A DNA stretch of 64,000 nt, taken from Chelonoidis abingdonii. Lineage: Eukaryota; Chordata; Testudines; Testudinidae. Positions 34,790-48,000 of the stretch are shown piece after piece (positions within the stretch are counted from its first letter, which is position 1; each line of letters opens with the position of its first letter). The DNA is taken from the NCBI RefSeq assembly GCF_003597395.2, contig NC_133771.1:58696353-58760352 (forward strand), given 5' to 3'. Below the pieces are notes generated by a model, which made no database searches, had not been told where the DNA came from, and saw only the letters and a program-made list of their open reading frames with translations. A program made the position numbers and the translations under genes.

Positions 34790-37700
34790 CCCCCAATCCT
34801 GCAACTGGATCTATGGCAGCAGATCCACAGGCCCTGTGCAGAACCTCAATGACTTCAATGGAGTTCTGTACACACGGGATTACCTTGTGATGTTATTATT
34901 AAACTGCAATTCTTAAAATGCTTCCAAAAAGAAGTGTTTTCAGAGTACATTTCTTTAATAAAAATATTAAGACTTTTAGAAAAATAAACACTCTGGGCTT
35001 AAACTTGTTCTCCTACCAATGGTTTTTTTTGCCATTGACAACAAAAGGAGCAGAACTGCATCACTGAAAAGTGCTTATATAGACACACATTAAATACAGG
35101 AGATTATACATACTGAAGCACTTGAATAAATAGTCAGATCTACATAACATTCCAACACATTGCCAAAATAATGCTGCTAAAGTGAAGACGCTTTATTATT
35201 ATTATTATAGATTTTGGCGGCAGTTATTAAAAATATATTTACCTGAAAGGAAGGAACTCCAAGTATATAATTTTACAAACAATTTAAAATACTGCAATAA
35301 GCAACAAAAACTATTGCTTTTTTTGTTTATACATTTTTGGCATAAAACATTGCCATACCATTACAGAATTATAAAATATATATTTATAGTACCTTACAAA
35401 TCCAGAAACTGGTTACCACTTCTACCACATACATATGGTATTGGTACTAACAACCATGCACAGCATTCTGTAATTTAACACTGCAAAGGAATACAGAGTA
35501 CAGAGCAGGCCCATACACTAAAAATAACATGTTGCCATTTCATGTTACAAGTAAATTTTTTTTTTTTTTACAATTACTGCACTTTTTCCTGAAATACATT
35601 TTAATAACCACACACACAATAAGTCCAAACTTTCCCAGTGCATAAGTACATCCAACCATCTGTCACTGAACTTAAACTTCAGAAAGAGCGAACAACTAGG
35701 AAGTTAGTTAAGTCACAGGAAAGGAATAACTAATGACTAGTAAACATGCCCTGAGCAGGTCCCTCCAAAAAAAAGTGCTAAAACCTTATTTACTATGAAG
35801 ACAGTAAATTTCACATCATTAACTACAGTAGTAAACACATTCAGTATAGTCTAGTTAATGGATATGCTTCCAAATTTATAAGCATGTAAGAATAAAAAGT
35901 GCTGAGTTCCCTAGGAAATAAGAAACTATTTAGAACTATTTGCCCATTCTTCTATTCAGCCATTTACAGCAAACACCTTCATGCTTTCTAAAACAAATAT
36001 GGAAGCAATTACAAGAAGTTAAACCACAGGGATCTCAATTTAATTGATTTCCATATGATTTTGAATTACATTTCTCAGACTGCATCAGATTAGAATTTAT
36101 TTTCATCAGACGTATCAAGGATAAAGCAGTTTTTTTAAAAAGAGTATATTTGTATCTTTCCCATGTTCTTTGATACTCAGGATTTGAGCTGTACAAGTAA
36201 CGTATGCGAGAAAAAATGGTTTGTAGGATAATGTGGTGCCCAAGAGAGACTGATCACAGAGAGAGAGGTCTAAATTACACTGCAATGTTGCATTTAGTTA
36301 GATGTTAGTAGCTAAGCCAGCCTCATTTTGCAGCAAATCCATCACAAAGTAGTGATACATTATCACAAACTAATGGGCAGATAGAGCACTGGTTTTCATG
36401 GTTCAACAGGGGAAGAGAAGGGGTTTTGAGTATCTTATTAGGTTCACAAAGAGGCACAGTGACTTTGCCAATCTGCATCCTGCACAAAATCCTCTCCAAT
36501 ACACAGTGTCCTGACCCAACTCTCTTCTCCAATTGTACCATGATATGTAAGAAGAGGATGAGTTAGTATGGGGCAGAGTGAGGTGGCTATTAATGGGCCT
36601 TGTTAGACCATGCTTGACCCTCAATGTCCAGCATTCAGCAGCCAGACTGTGTAAACTAGTTACTTCTGTGCAGCTACATTAGCAACGGGAGATACGTACT
36701 AGGACAGCAACCACTATTACCTAAATTGGGGACGACGCTTGTCACATGCTCAGGATTGTATCTTTGCCTTCTGCATTGTCACAACTCTACACCCACTTCC
36801 TATTCCTAATTTTTGACCTAAGAGATCTGACATTGGTTTAAACAGTGCCATAGTACCATCACTACTATTCTCTCCAAACATAGATCTTACCTCACTGGGC
36901 TTTGTGCGAGGATTAGGCTTTGCCTTTGAGGAATTACTTCTACACCACTAGACAAATAAAATTATTAATTTTGTTCTGAAGATGGAATTTTATTTTTAAT
37001 ACTTCACTCATTAAACACTGTATTTTGAAACAGTTCTGTAATTATTTACTCACCAGAGGCAAGTCATCCTTTTTTGGCTGTCAGGTAAATATCCCTACCG
37101 TCATCACCATGATAAGGACAAATGAATATATTTTCCTGGACAGGTAAGTTTTCATTATAATTTATCAAGGTTGTTGTACACTAAAATTAAGGTGACTAAC
37201 ATTCACTTTACCCAGGATATTCTTTTAATGTATTTGTTAGAGTACAGTGGCAGATCCTGGGTTAGTAAATGATATCATAGATCAAAGTGTATAATCCACA
37301 AATTGCTTTCCATTTATTTAATGGGGAAAGCTACTGGTAGATTATCTGGTTTACATTAGGAAAGAAGCAAACTTCGCAGTTGTCAATGAAATTAAAAATC
37401 ATATTTTACATACTTCTGACAAATGTGCACAAGAAAGTTGTGTTTTTCACTTGAACAGAAAAAAGCCTAGTCCATTAAATCTTACTATAATTTATTATTC
37501 ATTTTCCAGTGGAAAAAATATCCATCCTTTCCTTTGTAAGGAGAATAAAGGATTTTTGTAGCTTCTAAATGGCAACATTGTTAAGTTTTATCAAGTTTTG
37601 AATAGGAGATGCTACTGAATTTTTAAAAGTCAGTGTAAAATGGATTTAGGTAAAACTAATTAAAAATGCAAAATTTTTCTGCTTTCATTCCCCCCCCAAA

Positions 37701-38815
37701 TTAAAGTTAAAGTTAGTATGTTGCACACACACAAAACAAGGCCCATGTAATCAGTCTTTTAGAGGCAAACCAGCATTTCCTCTAGCCACATTTATAAATG
37801 TATGCATGCTATAATGTAAGTTTACGTGCAGTTTGAAAAAAAATACCCCGAACTCCACTGCATGGATCACTACCAGCATAACCCTCAGTCTCAATAGAAA
37901 AAAAGGTTCACAAAATAATTTAGTTAAGCAGATATAAATAAACTTTATTTTATAAGAAACAAGACTCATTTTCCATTTAAATCTATTATAACTCATTTGA
38001 CTTATCTTAGTGGATCATCCATCAAAACTATATCGCAGATGTAAACTTTCTGTTTACGGTACAGGTATATGCAACTGTACATTATCAGAATTACCCTAGA
38101 ATAATGATTCAAGCAGGATTATATCTAGGTAACATGAAATATAAATTAATATCATACAAACACCTAGTACATAGGATCCTTGGAACTTTAAGAGTCTGAT
38201 CCTGAGAGGAACTGAGCAAGCCTAACCCTCAGCGGCTTCAGTGGGGAGTTGCGAGTACTCAGCAGCCTTGAGGATAAGTTTGTTAATTACCAGAAATATC
38301 GACACTGTTTTGCTCCTAGACATGTGCACATTTATTGCTGCATTTGTTGTTTACTGGGTAGAAGATTTCATATATTCTGTGTCAAAGGGTTTTCACATAT
38401 TGAGGCAGGATTAGGCTCAGGGTGGTGGGGAGGTGAGCTGTAACTCCAATTTCAGATACAAAGAGAAGCATATCTGCAGAACTTGTAAAATAAACTACTA
38501 TACTTGCGCATGTGTACCCAGTAGAAAGTTAGTCACGTTACATACTGGTATGCCCCTTCATATGATATTAGAATAAAATACTGTGGTATAAATCAAATTC
38601 CCACCTATGTATACATATAATTCCTAGTTACATTATTAAGAGTTAAACATATCTATTTAATAGAAAATAAACCCCTAAATGAGAAAGATGCTTTAATCTA
38701 CACATGAGCTGATCAAACTCCCCTTAATACTGGGCAGAAGCAAGTTACTGTACTAAGCACACAAAAAAGTCCCAAACATTTAAGACTAAACAAGTTCAAT
38801 AACCTGTAAATTTTA
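34790..38815. other. repeat-poor interval downstream of OGFRL1
   Basis: Four kilobases of AT-rich sequence with almost no recognisable transposon, in contrast to the rest of the window. It has simple runs (T11-12 near 35557) and short chance frames. It may contain distal 3' UTR or regulatory sequence of OGFRL1, but nothing visible proves that. Confidence 0.4.
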
Positions 38816-38820
38816 TGGTG

Positions 38821-38935
38821 ACAGGTTTCAGTGGTAGCCGTGTTAGTCTGTATCAGCAAAAAAACCCGAGGAGTCCTTGTGCCCAAATGAATTTGTTAGT
38901 CTCTAAGGTGCCACAAGGACTCCATTTTTTTTGAT
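38821..38935. repeat. interspersed repeat with internal fold-back
   Basis: The first part, 'caggtttcagtggtagccgt' then 'gttagtctgtatcagcaaaa', is a very common turtle repeat. Here 'aggagtccttgtg' is followed after about 30 bp by its complement 'cacaaggactcc', giving a hairpin. It looks like two oppositely oriented pieces of the same repeat joined together. Confidence 0.6.
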
Positions 38936-39109
38936 AAAATTTATGGTTGGTTTGGATTTTGAAATAACTGGTGAATAACTAACTACTTACATTTATGAAT
39001 ACACAATCATTTTCAATAATTTCAACATGAATTGCCCTTTAATCCTGCAAACCAACCAAATCCAAGTGTTAAAAATCATGTATGCAAGTTCTGGCAGGTG
39101 CTTTTACAG

Positions 39110-39665
39110 ACTACGGGCTTATGCACACAGAGACTTAATACATGGCAAGCCGTAGTGTGAATGGAAAGCACATATTTGAAACAGCAGAAGTAAAGTCCAC
39201 TATGGAACTTTTAGTGAATGGCAGCAAGATCCACATGGCAACTTAACACACAGCAGATTTACACCCTGGTCTACGTTACATAGTTAGACTGATGCAAGAC
39301 AGCTGTACATTGACCTAACTGTAAGTGTCTACACTAAAATGTTACTCCCATAGACATAATTGGCACACTACTTGCAAGAGGGGTAGTGCTTAGGTTGATG
39401 TAGTTATGTCGATGCAGCGTCAGTGTAGTGTAGAGTTGCTTACATCGACAGTTGTTGCCTTTCAGAAGCTGTCCCACGATGCCCCACACTGACAGTTAAA
39501 TGAGTGCAAGTTCTCTTGGCGAGGATGCACGCTGCCGACACAAGGAGCATAGTGTGGACATGCAAAAGCGATTTAATTACTGAGGTGGCTGTACATCAAC
39601 ATAACTTAGGTCAACGTAAGATACGTCTGCACTGCAGAATTAAGTCTCTAAATAGGCAAGCCCTA
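39110..39665. mobile_element. hAT-like non-autonomous element, probably nested
   Basis: Outer ends 'cgggcttatgcacac' and 'aataggcaagccct' are loosely inverted. Inside, 'ctggtctacgttacatagtt' to 'acgtaagatacgtctgcact' (39268-39637) forms a second inverted pair with internal 'gacctaac' and 'taggtcaac' motifs. No clear target duplications. Confidence 0.5.
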
Positions 39666-41254
39666 AGGCCCCGATCTTTCAATGAAATGCAGATGCATGC
39701 AGGTGGACCCCTGTATCCACTTCAATCCCCACTGACTTCAAGGAGGCTCCACATTGCAGGACTGGGGCTTGAGCTGAATTATTCTTTAACCACTTCCGAA
39801 ATATGGGGACAAATTTTGATGTTCTTCCATAGCATATCCATAGACTAAAGCTAGATATTAAAATGCTTCTTTGAGGCAAAAACATCCTTATAAATAGTGG
39901 TCTACTGTCACAACATGAAAGAACTGGAATTTTTACAAAAATTGAAACAAGGAATTTTCCTCTGCTTAAGGTGTATTATGTACACCACAACTGTAATATT
40001 TACTATTATCACCTACCTTCAGGAAAATTATGACATACCATAATATTTTACATATAATGGCATTTATTAGTTAAATGTTGAAGTGCCCATGTAGGAATTG
40101 TTTAAATGGTGAAGTTACAAAACAAAAATTATGGAAACCAGGAATGCTATTAGGCATTAGTTTTTCTGTAGCATGACACTTTGCGGGAAATTAATATCTC
40201 ATTGCATTTCATCTTTATGAGACCTGACCAAAATGCTCAATCTTAGGTGCTTTTAATTAGGCAGTTAAATATGTATATAAGCACCTAAATTTTTGACTGT
40301 TTTTTCAGAGATATTTCTCAGGTTCTCAGCACTTCTGTAAAAATCAGGCCATTTTTATTTTAAGTGTCTAAATATGGATGGATGGTCATTATTGCATGTG
40401 CAAGTAGTGTCACAATGACAGAACATATTTCTGCAACTATAAGCTTTTTGGATTCACATCCCCACAATCCTGAGCCCATCAACTGAAAATTCAGAACAAG
40501 ATTTCTTTTCTGTTTTATACAATAGATGGGAGAAGCAAAACCTGTCACCAGAGGGACACACTGGAGAGAGATTGAAAGAGATCTAAAGCACAGCTCACCC
40601 TGCAACTGTGACCAGGACTATACATATTAAGATTTTGTACAGTTTAATCATGAGTTATACTTCTACTTAATTTAGAATGATATTCACAAAATGAAACATT
40701 TTGATATCCAGTTCAGAAAGTCTCAGCCAAAGTTGCTCATTTGAGATTAAAGCCTTTGTACCTAATTTTGCCCTTGGATATCATGCGGGACTTCCACTGA
40801 CCTCAAACACTGGCATGCCTGCACCCTTAAAAGTAATTTGCAGAATACTGAAAAAGGCAATCGATATTGCAGTCTTTTCCTGTAAATCTTAAAACACCAA
40901 AATTCTAATATTCTAATTTTTTAAACAACAGATGAACAAACTGATAAGAAATTAATTGCATTCCTTTCTACCTAGACAGCAATCTAAAGGGAATGTACAG
41001 AATTTAATCCTATATAGTTGTTTCAATTAGTATACACATATTTTTAAACCATTTTGGATTGTGCCCTTTAAACTGAGTTAAAATAAAATAAAATAAAAAA
41101 AAATCAACCCCTGAAAAGCTTAATCTGATGCTTTCATATCCAGCCTGGTCCCATGATCTTCCTTACATTACACTAGATGTGAATATCCAAAATGAAAGAA
41201 CAATGAATTATTTGTTTCATTCAGTATGAAACATATCTAGTTTTAAATTTGGAC

Positions 41255-42020
41255 TCATGATTTTATCTCATCTTTGTTCTTTATGGTGGATTCCACTGGA
41301 GGTTTATCCTGACCTAGGCTGTCTTGCACATCTGCTGATACATTATTTGAACAGTTCTCACTGTCACATGGCTCTGTCTCTGTAACTGTTGGATTTCCAC
41401 AATCTTGGTTCAGATTTTCCCCATCTTTTCCCTTATCATTTTTGGAATGAGAAATGTTCTCCTTTTTGTCTGACAAACTGAGAGCTTCCTCTGATTTGGA
41501 ATTTTGACTTTCAGTATCACTGTTCTTTTCACTGTTGCTCTGCTTAGCAGCTTCACAGTTGGTTTCTGTTCCACACTGGTTGTTTTTTTCTCCATTTTTT
41601 GTGAGTTCTACCTTTTTTTCTTCAGCTGTTTTGCTAGTGGAGCTGCTAGTTATGGATGTATTCTTGGAATCTCTCCATTTCTTATGTTTAGAAATGTAAC
41701 TACTGTGAGAAGAAACTGGGGATGTTGGCTTTTTACCTGTTTTGTTTCCCTCCAACTTCTGTTTTCTTGGTGGTCCCCAGATGAAATGCTCTGAAGGTGT
41801 GTAATGTTGTTGAGCAAATCGCAGGAGCTGTCTCCTTTCTCTTCGGTCTCTAATGGTATATACAAAATATTCCAAAGCACTTTGCTTAATGTTGGGAATT
41901 GTGTCTTCCACAAGAGCTTCATGGAGAATAAATTTTACAAGCGGAGATTTGAAACTCTCATATCCAAGCTCACCAAGACTTTTCAGAATGCGAGTGATTC
42001 TTAAGTAGTTGTGTTGGGAC
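41255..42020 (-). CDS. OGFRL1: OGFRL1 exon 7, coding part with stop
   Basis: 766 nt. Encodes residues 242-496 and TGA at 41257-41255. It first completes the OGFr domain (SLGELGYESFKSPLVKFIL, then RDRRERRQLLRFAQQHYTPS and EHFIWGPPRK). The tail follows, rich in Ser, Lys, Glu and Asn, with no Cys-rich or membrane segment. The tail is much less conserved than the domain in this family. Confidence 0.95.
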
Positions 42021-45000
42021 CTGCAAGAAAAGATTCACTGAACTAACAGGGACAAGAAATGCTTAAAAATAAATTCTGCTCAAGTGAGAGATAGAGTATA
42101 GTCTAGTGGTTATAGGACTAGAGCCAGAAGTCTTGGGTTCCATTATCTGGTTTGCCATGGTGTCACCTTGGGACACGTCATTTAATCTTTCTGTGTTTTA
42201 TTTTCGCCATCTGTAAAATGCAGCTACTACTACTTAATAGTACCTTCCTCGTAGGACAGTTGGGAGTGAGAACTAATGTTTGTAAAATGCTGGGAGACTC
42301 CTGAATGAAGAGCTGTTAAGTATGGAGTCTGATCACTCCTATTTGTTTATTTTAGCAATACACTGACTTAAAACTGTTTGGCTAGCTAGCACTGGAACAC
42401 CTGAATTGATCTTGTAAAATAAGCAGTGACTGAGACCTTGGCTCTTGTGCAGCCCCTGACTTACTTAGGGCCTGCTGCAAAGTCTACTAAGGTCAATGAG
42501 ATGACTCAGATAAGTTACTGGATAAATAAAGTACTTGATGATTTTCTCAAAAAAGGTAATTATTTGACCAGATTTATTCATAAGCAACCCTAACCTAAGA
42601 AAGTAGTGTCCACCCATAATGTCAGGAGAAAATATTGCAAGAAAACACACTTCAATTTCAAGCTCAGTGGTATTAGAAAAGTAGTATCAAACTAAAAAAA
42701 AAAATTGAGATAAATGTTGGCCAAATCCAACTCAGACTTATCTCCCAGATAATCCCTGCTGCAGGGAGCCCTGGGCCCTTTAAAATCAACAGCCGGGGTA
42801 GCCAGTCAAGCATGGTGTACTGGTTTACTTTCACCTCTGCCTTGAAAGTACTACAGTCAGTGAATTCATGGCTGTTGGTTAGATTGACAGTACTAAGGAG
42901 CAGAGTAATAAGAATGTGTGGAAGAGATACATACATACAGACACAAAACAATCATTGATTCTTGCTTTTTGTCTCTCTCACTTTCCTGGCATTCTTTTGA
43001 AAATATGTCCTGCTTTTCTCTAGAAAACAAAGGATAAAAATTCTAAGGCAATTAAATAGCATCTAATGCATGCCATTACTTACTCATTCAAATGTTGAAA
43101 TCTTTCTTGCCAGTTAGCAGCTCGAGCTACATTTCCTGTTTTATCAATTAGTTTTATTCCAAAAAACTCCAACATCATTTTATAAGCCAACAGGAATCTT
43201 CTAATTGCTTCTTTTGTTTTCTTGAATTCCTAATAAAACAAGAAATTCATCTAAAATCCTAAATGGCTCTAAAACAAATACTTTTGCATTGTACACAACA
43301 ACATGATACAATAACAAACAGTCATTCTTCAATATTAATCTGACAGTAAACTCAATTTACATTACCTCTATTTCATATGCAGTTAATTCTTTAGCATAGA
43401 AATTCAAACCTTGTTCTCTAAGTGGAAAAAGCCTGTTTAAAAAAAAAATTGTTTCAGTTTATGGTGAACAAAATAACACTTTTAATCAAATCAATGTTTT
43501 AAAATAAAAATAGCTAATAAGTAACCAACCACTGTATATAAGTGTGATTATGTTCCAATTTTTCATAGTCTCCCTTCCATTTATTCAGGACTTCTTCAAT
43601 GTAAACTCCTGTATAAACAAATTCAGGAAATTATTAGGTAGCAATCAAAAATATCTTTCAAATATATCACAAATGTTTTAGGCCTATATTGTGCTTTGTG
43701 CTAAGGACATGCCATTAAATTAAAGAGGAGGATAATTAGCATTGTCCATATTACAGATGTTAATTAATATAGACCAGCTATTCAGCACGCGTAAATTGGC
43801 ATAGCTCCATTGATTTCAATAGATGCGGATTTATACCAGCTGACAATATGGCACTATAACCTGTGTAAATTATATTGACCATTGTTTACTCAATGGAGTA
43901 GATTTCTTATCACATCTAAAACAAGCTATTTATTCTGATGATATTCAGAGTGAAATCTGTAGTCATTACATTAACGCAACTCTGTATATATGAGATCCTA
44001 GTCTAGTAGCATATGACATGAATACTAAAAGGAAGTCATTGATTCAAGAATCTCTCTGGTTGCCAGGTGCATTAGGATCTGGGAATTTGTTTCAATTAAT
44101 TGTGCCTGAAACTCCTGATGCCACTAGTGCTGCCAAGAATTTAAATAGAGTTTCTCAAGTCACACTGGAAAAATTCACAACACTCCAGGAGAATTTCCAC
44201 TTGTATTAGTCTCATCACATTAATGCATTTGGGTCTTACTGGCAAGTACAAACAGAAACCAACAGTAAGGGACCAAACCAAAATGGAATTTATGAATTAT
44301 TATTCATCATTCATACCGTGCAGCACTTCAGAGCGAGCTCCACTCACACATTAGCACCCCTTTGTGCTAGATGCTGAACAAAACACCTATGCTGACAAAC
44401 CTATGACCAGTTATTCAAAGCCTTACATTCTAACTATATAGTGAGATTTTCAAAAGGACCCTGTGCTAACTCTTCTCTGGTTGAAATGAATGGCAGTTTT
44501 ATCACTGAAATATTGCCAACCCCCAAAGTTCAAAAACCACAATTAAAACTAAAAAACAAACATGAGATTTAAGAAAAAAGATTCTCTCATGTCACAGTGT
44601 TGCCAACTCTCCCAAATTTATAGGTCACGCTGATTTTGGCCCCCACTGCAGGGTGTCTACCTGGCTACCTGATGGTGCAAAGCTTCCGGTTTCTCCCCAA
44701 ACCAAAGTTCTAATTCATTATTTCTGTCTCTGCGTGCCCCAATCCACATCTGCCCATTTCCCAGCCCAGCAACAAATTAAATACAAATACTGTGCCTACA
44801 TCAGCTTTGCTCCCCACAGACTCCATTATCTGCTCTGGCAGCTCCAAGGGTTCTTCACCCATCTCCCAGGACAGTGGTTCCCAAACTGGGGTTTGAGAAC
44901 CCCTGGGGGTTCATGAAATGTTCCAGGGAGTTTTCAGAAAAAAATTCCCTAATGGCGGACAGAGCTGTCCCTAGGGACCCCAGGCAGCACAGGCCAGTAG

Positions 45001-48000
45001 CTCGGAGCCCCTGGACTTCCAAGAGCTAAGAGGATCAAAGCAAGCATATCTATCACACTGAGGAGATTTAAACTTCAAGGCTCCTTATAAGAAACGGAAA
45101 GGGAGGTGGATATTTTTTGCTGTTTTTTAAAATTAAATAGGCAGCTAGTATTGCTTTTAAAATTATTATGATGAACAAGTTTAAACTTTGTTGTAACGTG
45201 CATTGTTTGTCTGGACTGCTCAAGACCTGAATGCTTGTGTAGGAGGAACTCTTTGAGTTGGCTACTTAAATACCTTCATGCTGTTTCACACCTGATACTC
45301 CTTGATGAAACATAGGAGCCTTATCTTATAATAAGCTTGTTCAAAGTGATACAAGCTATGAAAGTGAGATCTTGGAAGAGTGTTGCCATTTTCATTACGT
45401 AATAAAAATACTGTAATGATAAATAAGAACATAAGAATGGCTCTACTGGGTCAGACCAAGGGTCCATTTAGCCCAGTATCCTGTCTTCCGACAGCAACCA
45501 GTGCCAGGTGCCCCAGAGGGAATGAACAGAACAGGTAACCATCAAGTGATCCATCCCCTTTCATTCATTCCCAGCTTCTGGCAAACAGAGGCCAGGGACA
45601 CTTAATAATAAATAGCGTGTAATAAGCATGTCATAAAAACAAATTTTATATTTCCAAGATCACTGGTTTTATAATTTATATTCAGGTAAATGAGAAATAT
45701 TCATTTTTAGGAGGCGGTTTGCGAGACTTGACATTTTAGTGAAAGGGGTTCACAGGTTGTTAAAGTTTGGGAACCACTGTCCTAGGACTTCTTCCTTTTC
45801 CCCCAGTCCTGGGAAGAAGAAAGGCTCTTCATCCCTACTCTCCCTGCCCAGGCCTGCCCTGGAGGGGATGCAGAGAGCAGACTGATCCATTCTTCCAAAA
45901 GGGCAGAGCAAAGGAGGGAGCAGAGCCACCTTGAGCTGCTAGGATCTTTCTGCTCACTACCTCATCCCTGTGATGGAATGCATCCCTATATTCACACCCT
46001 ACACATCGTTGTAATAATATTTGTACAAAGTATGACTTGTGAGATAACATCTGAAAACTCAACTTGCTGATCAGTAATACCATGGTAAAATGTGTATAGC
46101 AGCATTAGATGTTAAAAGTGCATGTTCAAAACTCACAAAGCACTGAACTGGTCAAACAATCCTGTCTTGAACAAAGAGTGTGTGTTTGCTTTAATTTGCA
46201 TTTAAGTAACAAACAGAGTTAACATGTAGAAAGGGGAAGGGAGGAAACAAAAGGAAACCTGCATGTGAGAATACACAGGTGAAAAACACCTCAAGAGTCT
46301 CCTCTCCTCTCTCCCCCTGTCCATCACACTCTTCGCATTTGAGAAAACAAAAGAAGTAGCTGTTGGATTCTGGGGGAGAGGTTCTGGAAGCATATGGTGA
46401 GAAATTTTGCTTAAATCTAATATAGTTTGTTAAGTTTAGCATTAGGAAGTGTTTTATCTTTATTTTTGTAACTATTTCTGACTGTTTTCCCTATACTTAT
46501 TCTCAATTAAAATTTCTCTCTTTATTGTTAATAAACTTGTTTATTGTTTTATCTAATCCAGTGTGTTTAAGAAGTGTCTGTGTAACTCCATTTAAGGTGG
46601 CAAGTTGTACAGTATTCCCTTAAAGGATTAACAGACTCATTATATTTGGACTGTACAGAAGAGGGCTGAGCAGTACAAGACATACATTTCTAGAGAGAAA
46701 TCTGGAACTGGGAATTTGTTAGTGTCACCCTGAGGTTTAAGCAAGGCTGATGAGAGCCAGGGTGTTACTGACTGGCTGCAGTTACAGAAATACATCTGGG
46801 AGCAAACTGCATGCTGGCAAGCTGTTTGTAAGAGTTCCAAGTTGGGAGCTACAACAGTAAGGCACTGCAAGGCACCATACATTGCAGGGCAAGGGTGACA
46901 CAGCCATCCATACTGGTCTGGATTGCCAGGGTGTGACTGGTATGTCACACTCCCCTTGTGTGAGAATGGCATCACTCTCCTACCCAAAACCACCTCTGAT
47001 TCCTGAGGGAAGAGCTAAGCCTGCCTCCTGCAGCCCTGGTTGGATGCTCTTCCACAGGACATGGGGGAGTAGGGAAGGTAGCCAGTGAAAGGGGTTTTTC
47101 CCATGGGTAGGGCTAGAAATCACCAGGAACACCTCAGATCATTACCATGCTGGCTCTAGTACCAGCCAAAATGATGTTATTCACAGTGATTTAAGAGATT
47201 GGCAGCACTGCCACCAAATTCCAGGAAGCAGAGGAAGGCCTATTCTGAGTGACTCTGCAAAAATAAATAAATCACACCCTAAATCTATAACCTTTAGCAC
47301 CAAACTATGGCTAACTCAGAGCCAGTGTTGTAGTAAGCAGGTGGAGGCAGGGAGCTCTTTTCCTATTATGCTCTCGACCAGTTGGCCCCATAGAGTGGGT
47401 GCTTGCACTCCCTATGGACACAACTCAAAATTATACAGAGTCATGCTGGAGTGGGAGATCCTTCCTATTCTCTCTTTGGGACACATCCTTATCAAAGCTC
47501 AGAACCAGTACTTGATCCTCAACCCCCTTGATCTGTCAGCCATCTTTGACATACTGTTAGATTACTCACCATCAGGTTTAAAGGGAATTTTATTCTTATA
47601 AAATCGGAGATTGCACAAGTCATTTTGATACCGGAGATCTTTAAAGTTCTGCTGAAAAGAAACAAACAAAGCATTATTAGCCTGCAATAAAACTATCAAC
47701 AGTGGAATGCTGGCATTCAGCTCTTTTAAAAGATTTTAAAACCAAAAAGATAGGCCTTTAAAAATATTAAGTCACTAGGACTACTCACATGCTTAAAATT
47801 AAGCATGTGCATAAGAGCTTGCATGATCAGGGCCTTAGATTGTAAGTTTTATAGGTTTGGGAGGAAACAATGGCACATCAGGTCCAGTCGTCTCCCTCTG
47901 GCATTTTCTTTTGGCTATTATATCAGAAGTTCTACTCTTTTCATTGCCTCATACTTAATAGGGAAAAATAAGGTCCCTTTTAATGAGTTCTGTTTATTAT

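Larger units (their letters stand above)
37940..41254 (-). other. OGFRL1: possible OGFRL1 3' UTR, end unresolved
   Basis: The 3' UTR must begin at 41254 and run to lower coordinates. Candidate AATAAA signals on the minus strand (TTTATT on plus) occur near 40354-40359, 40063-40068, about 38329 and 37944-37949. I cannot choose among them without transcript data. Two repeats (38821-38935 and 39110-39665) lie in this stretch. Confidence 0.35.

Noticed and set aside
1..41254. miR-30a and miR-30c-2, expected downstream of OGFRL1 by mammalian synteny
   Set aside because: I looked for the mature miR-30 seed region (tgtaaacatcc) and its complement and did not find it. They may lie beyond the window.
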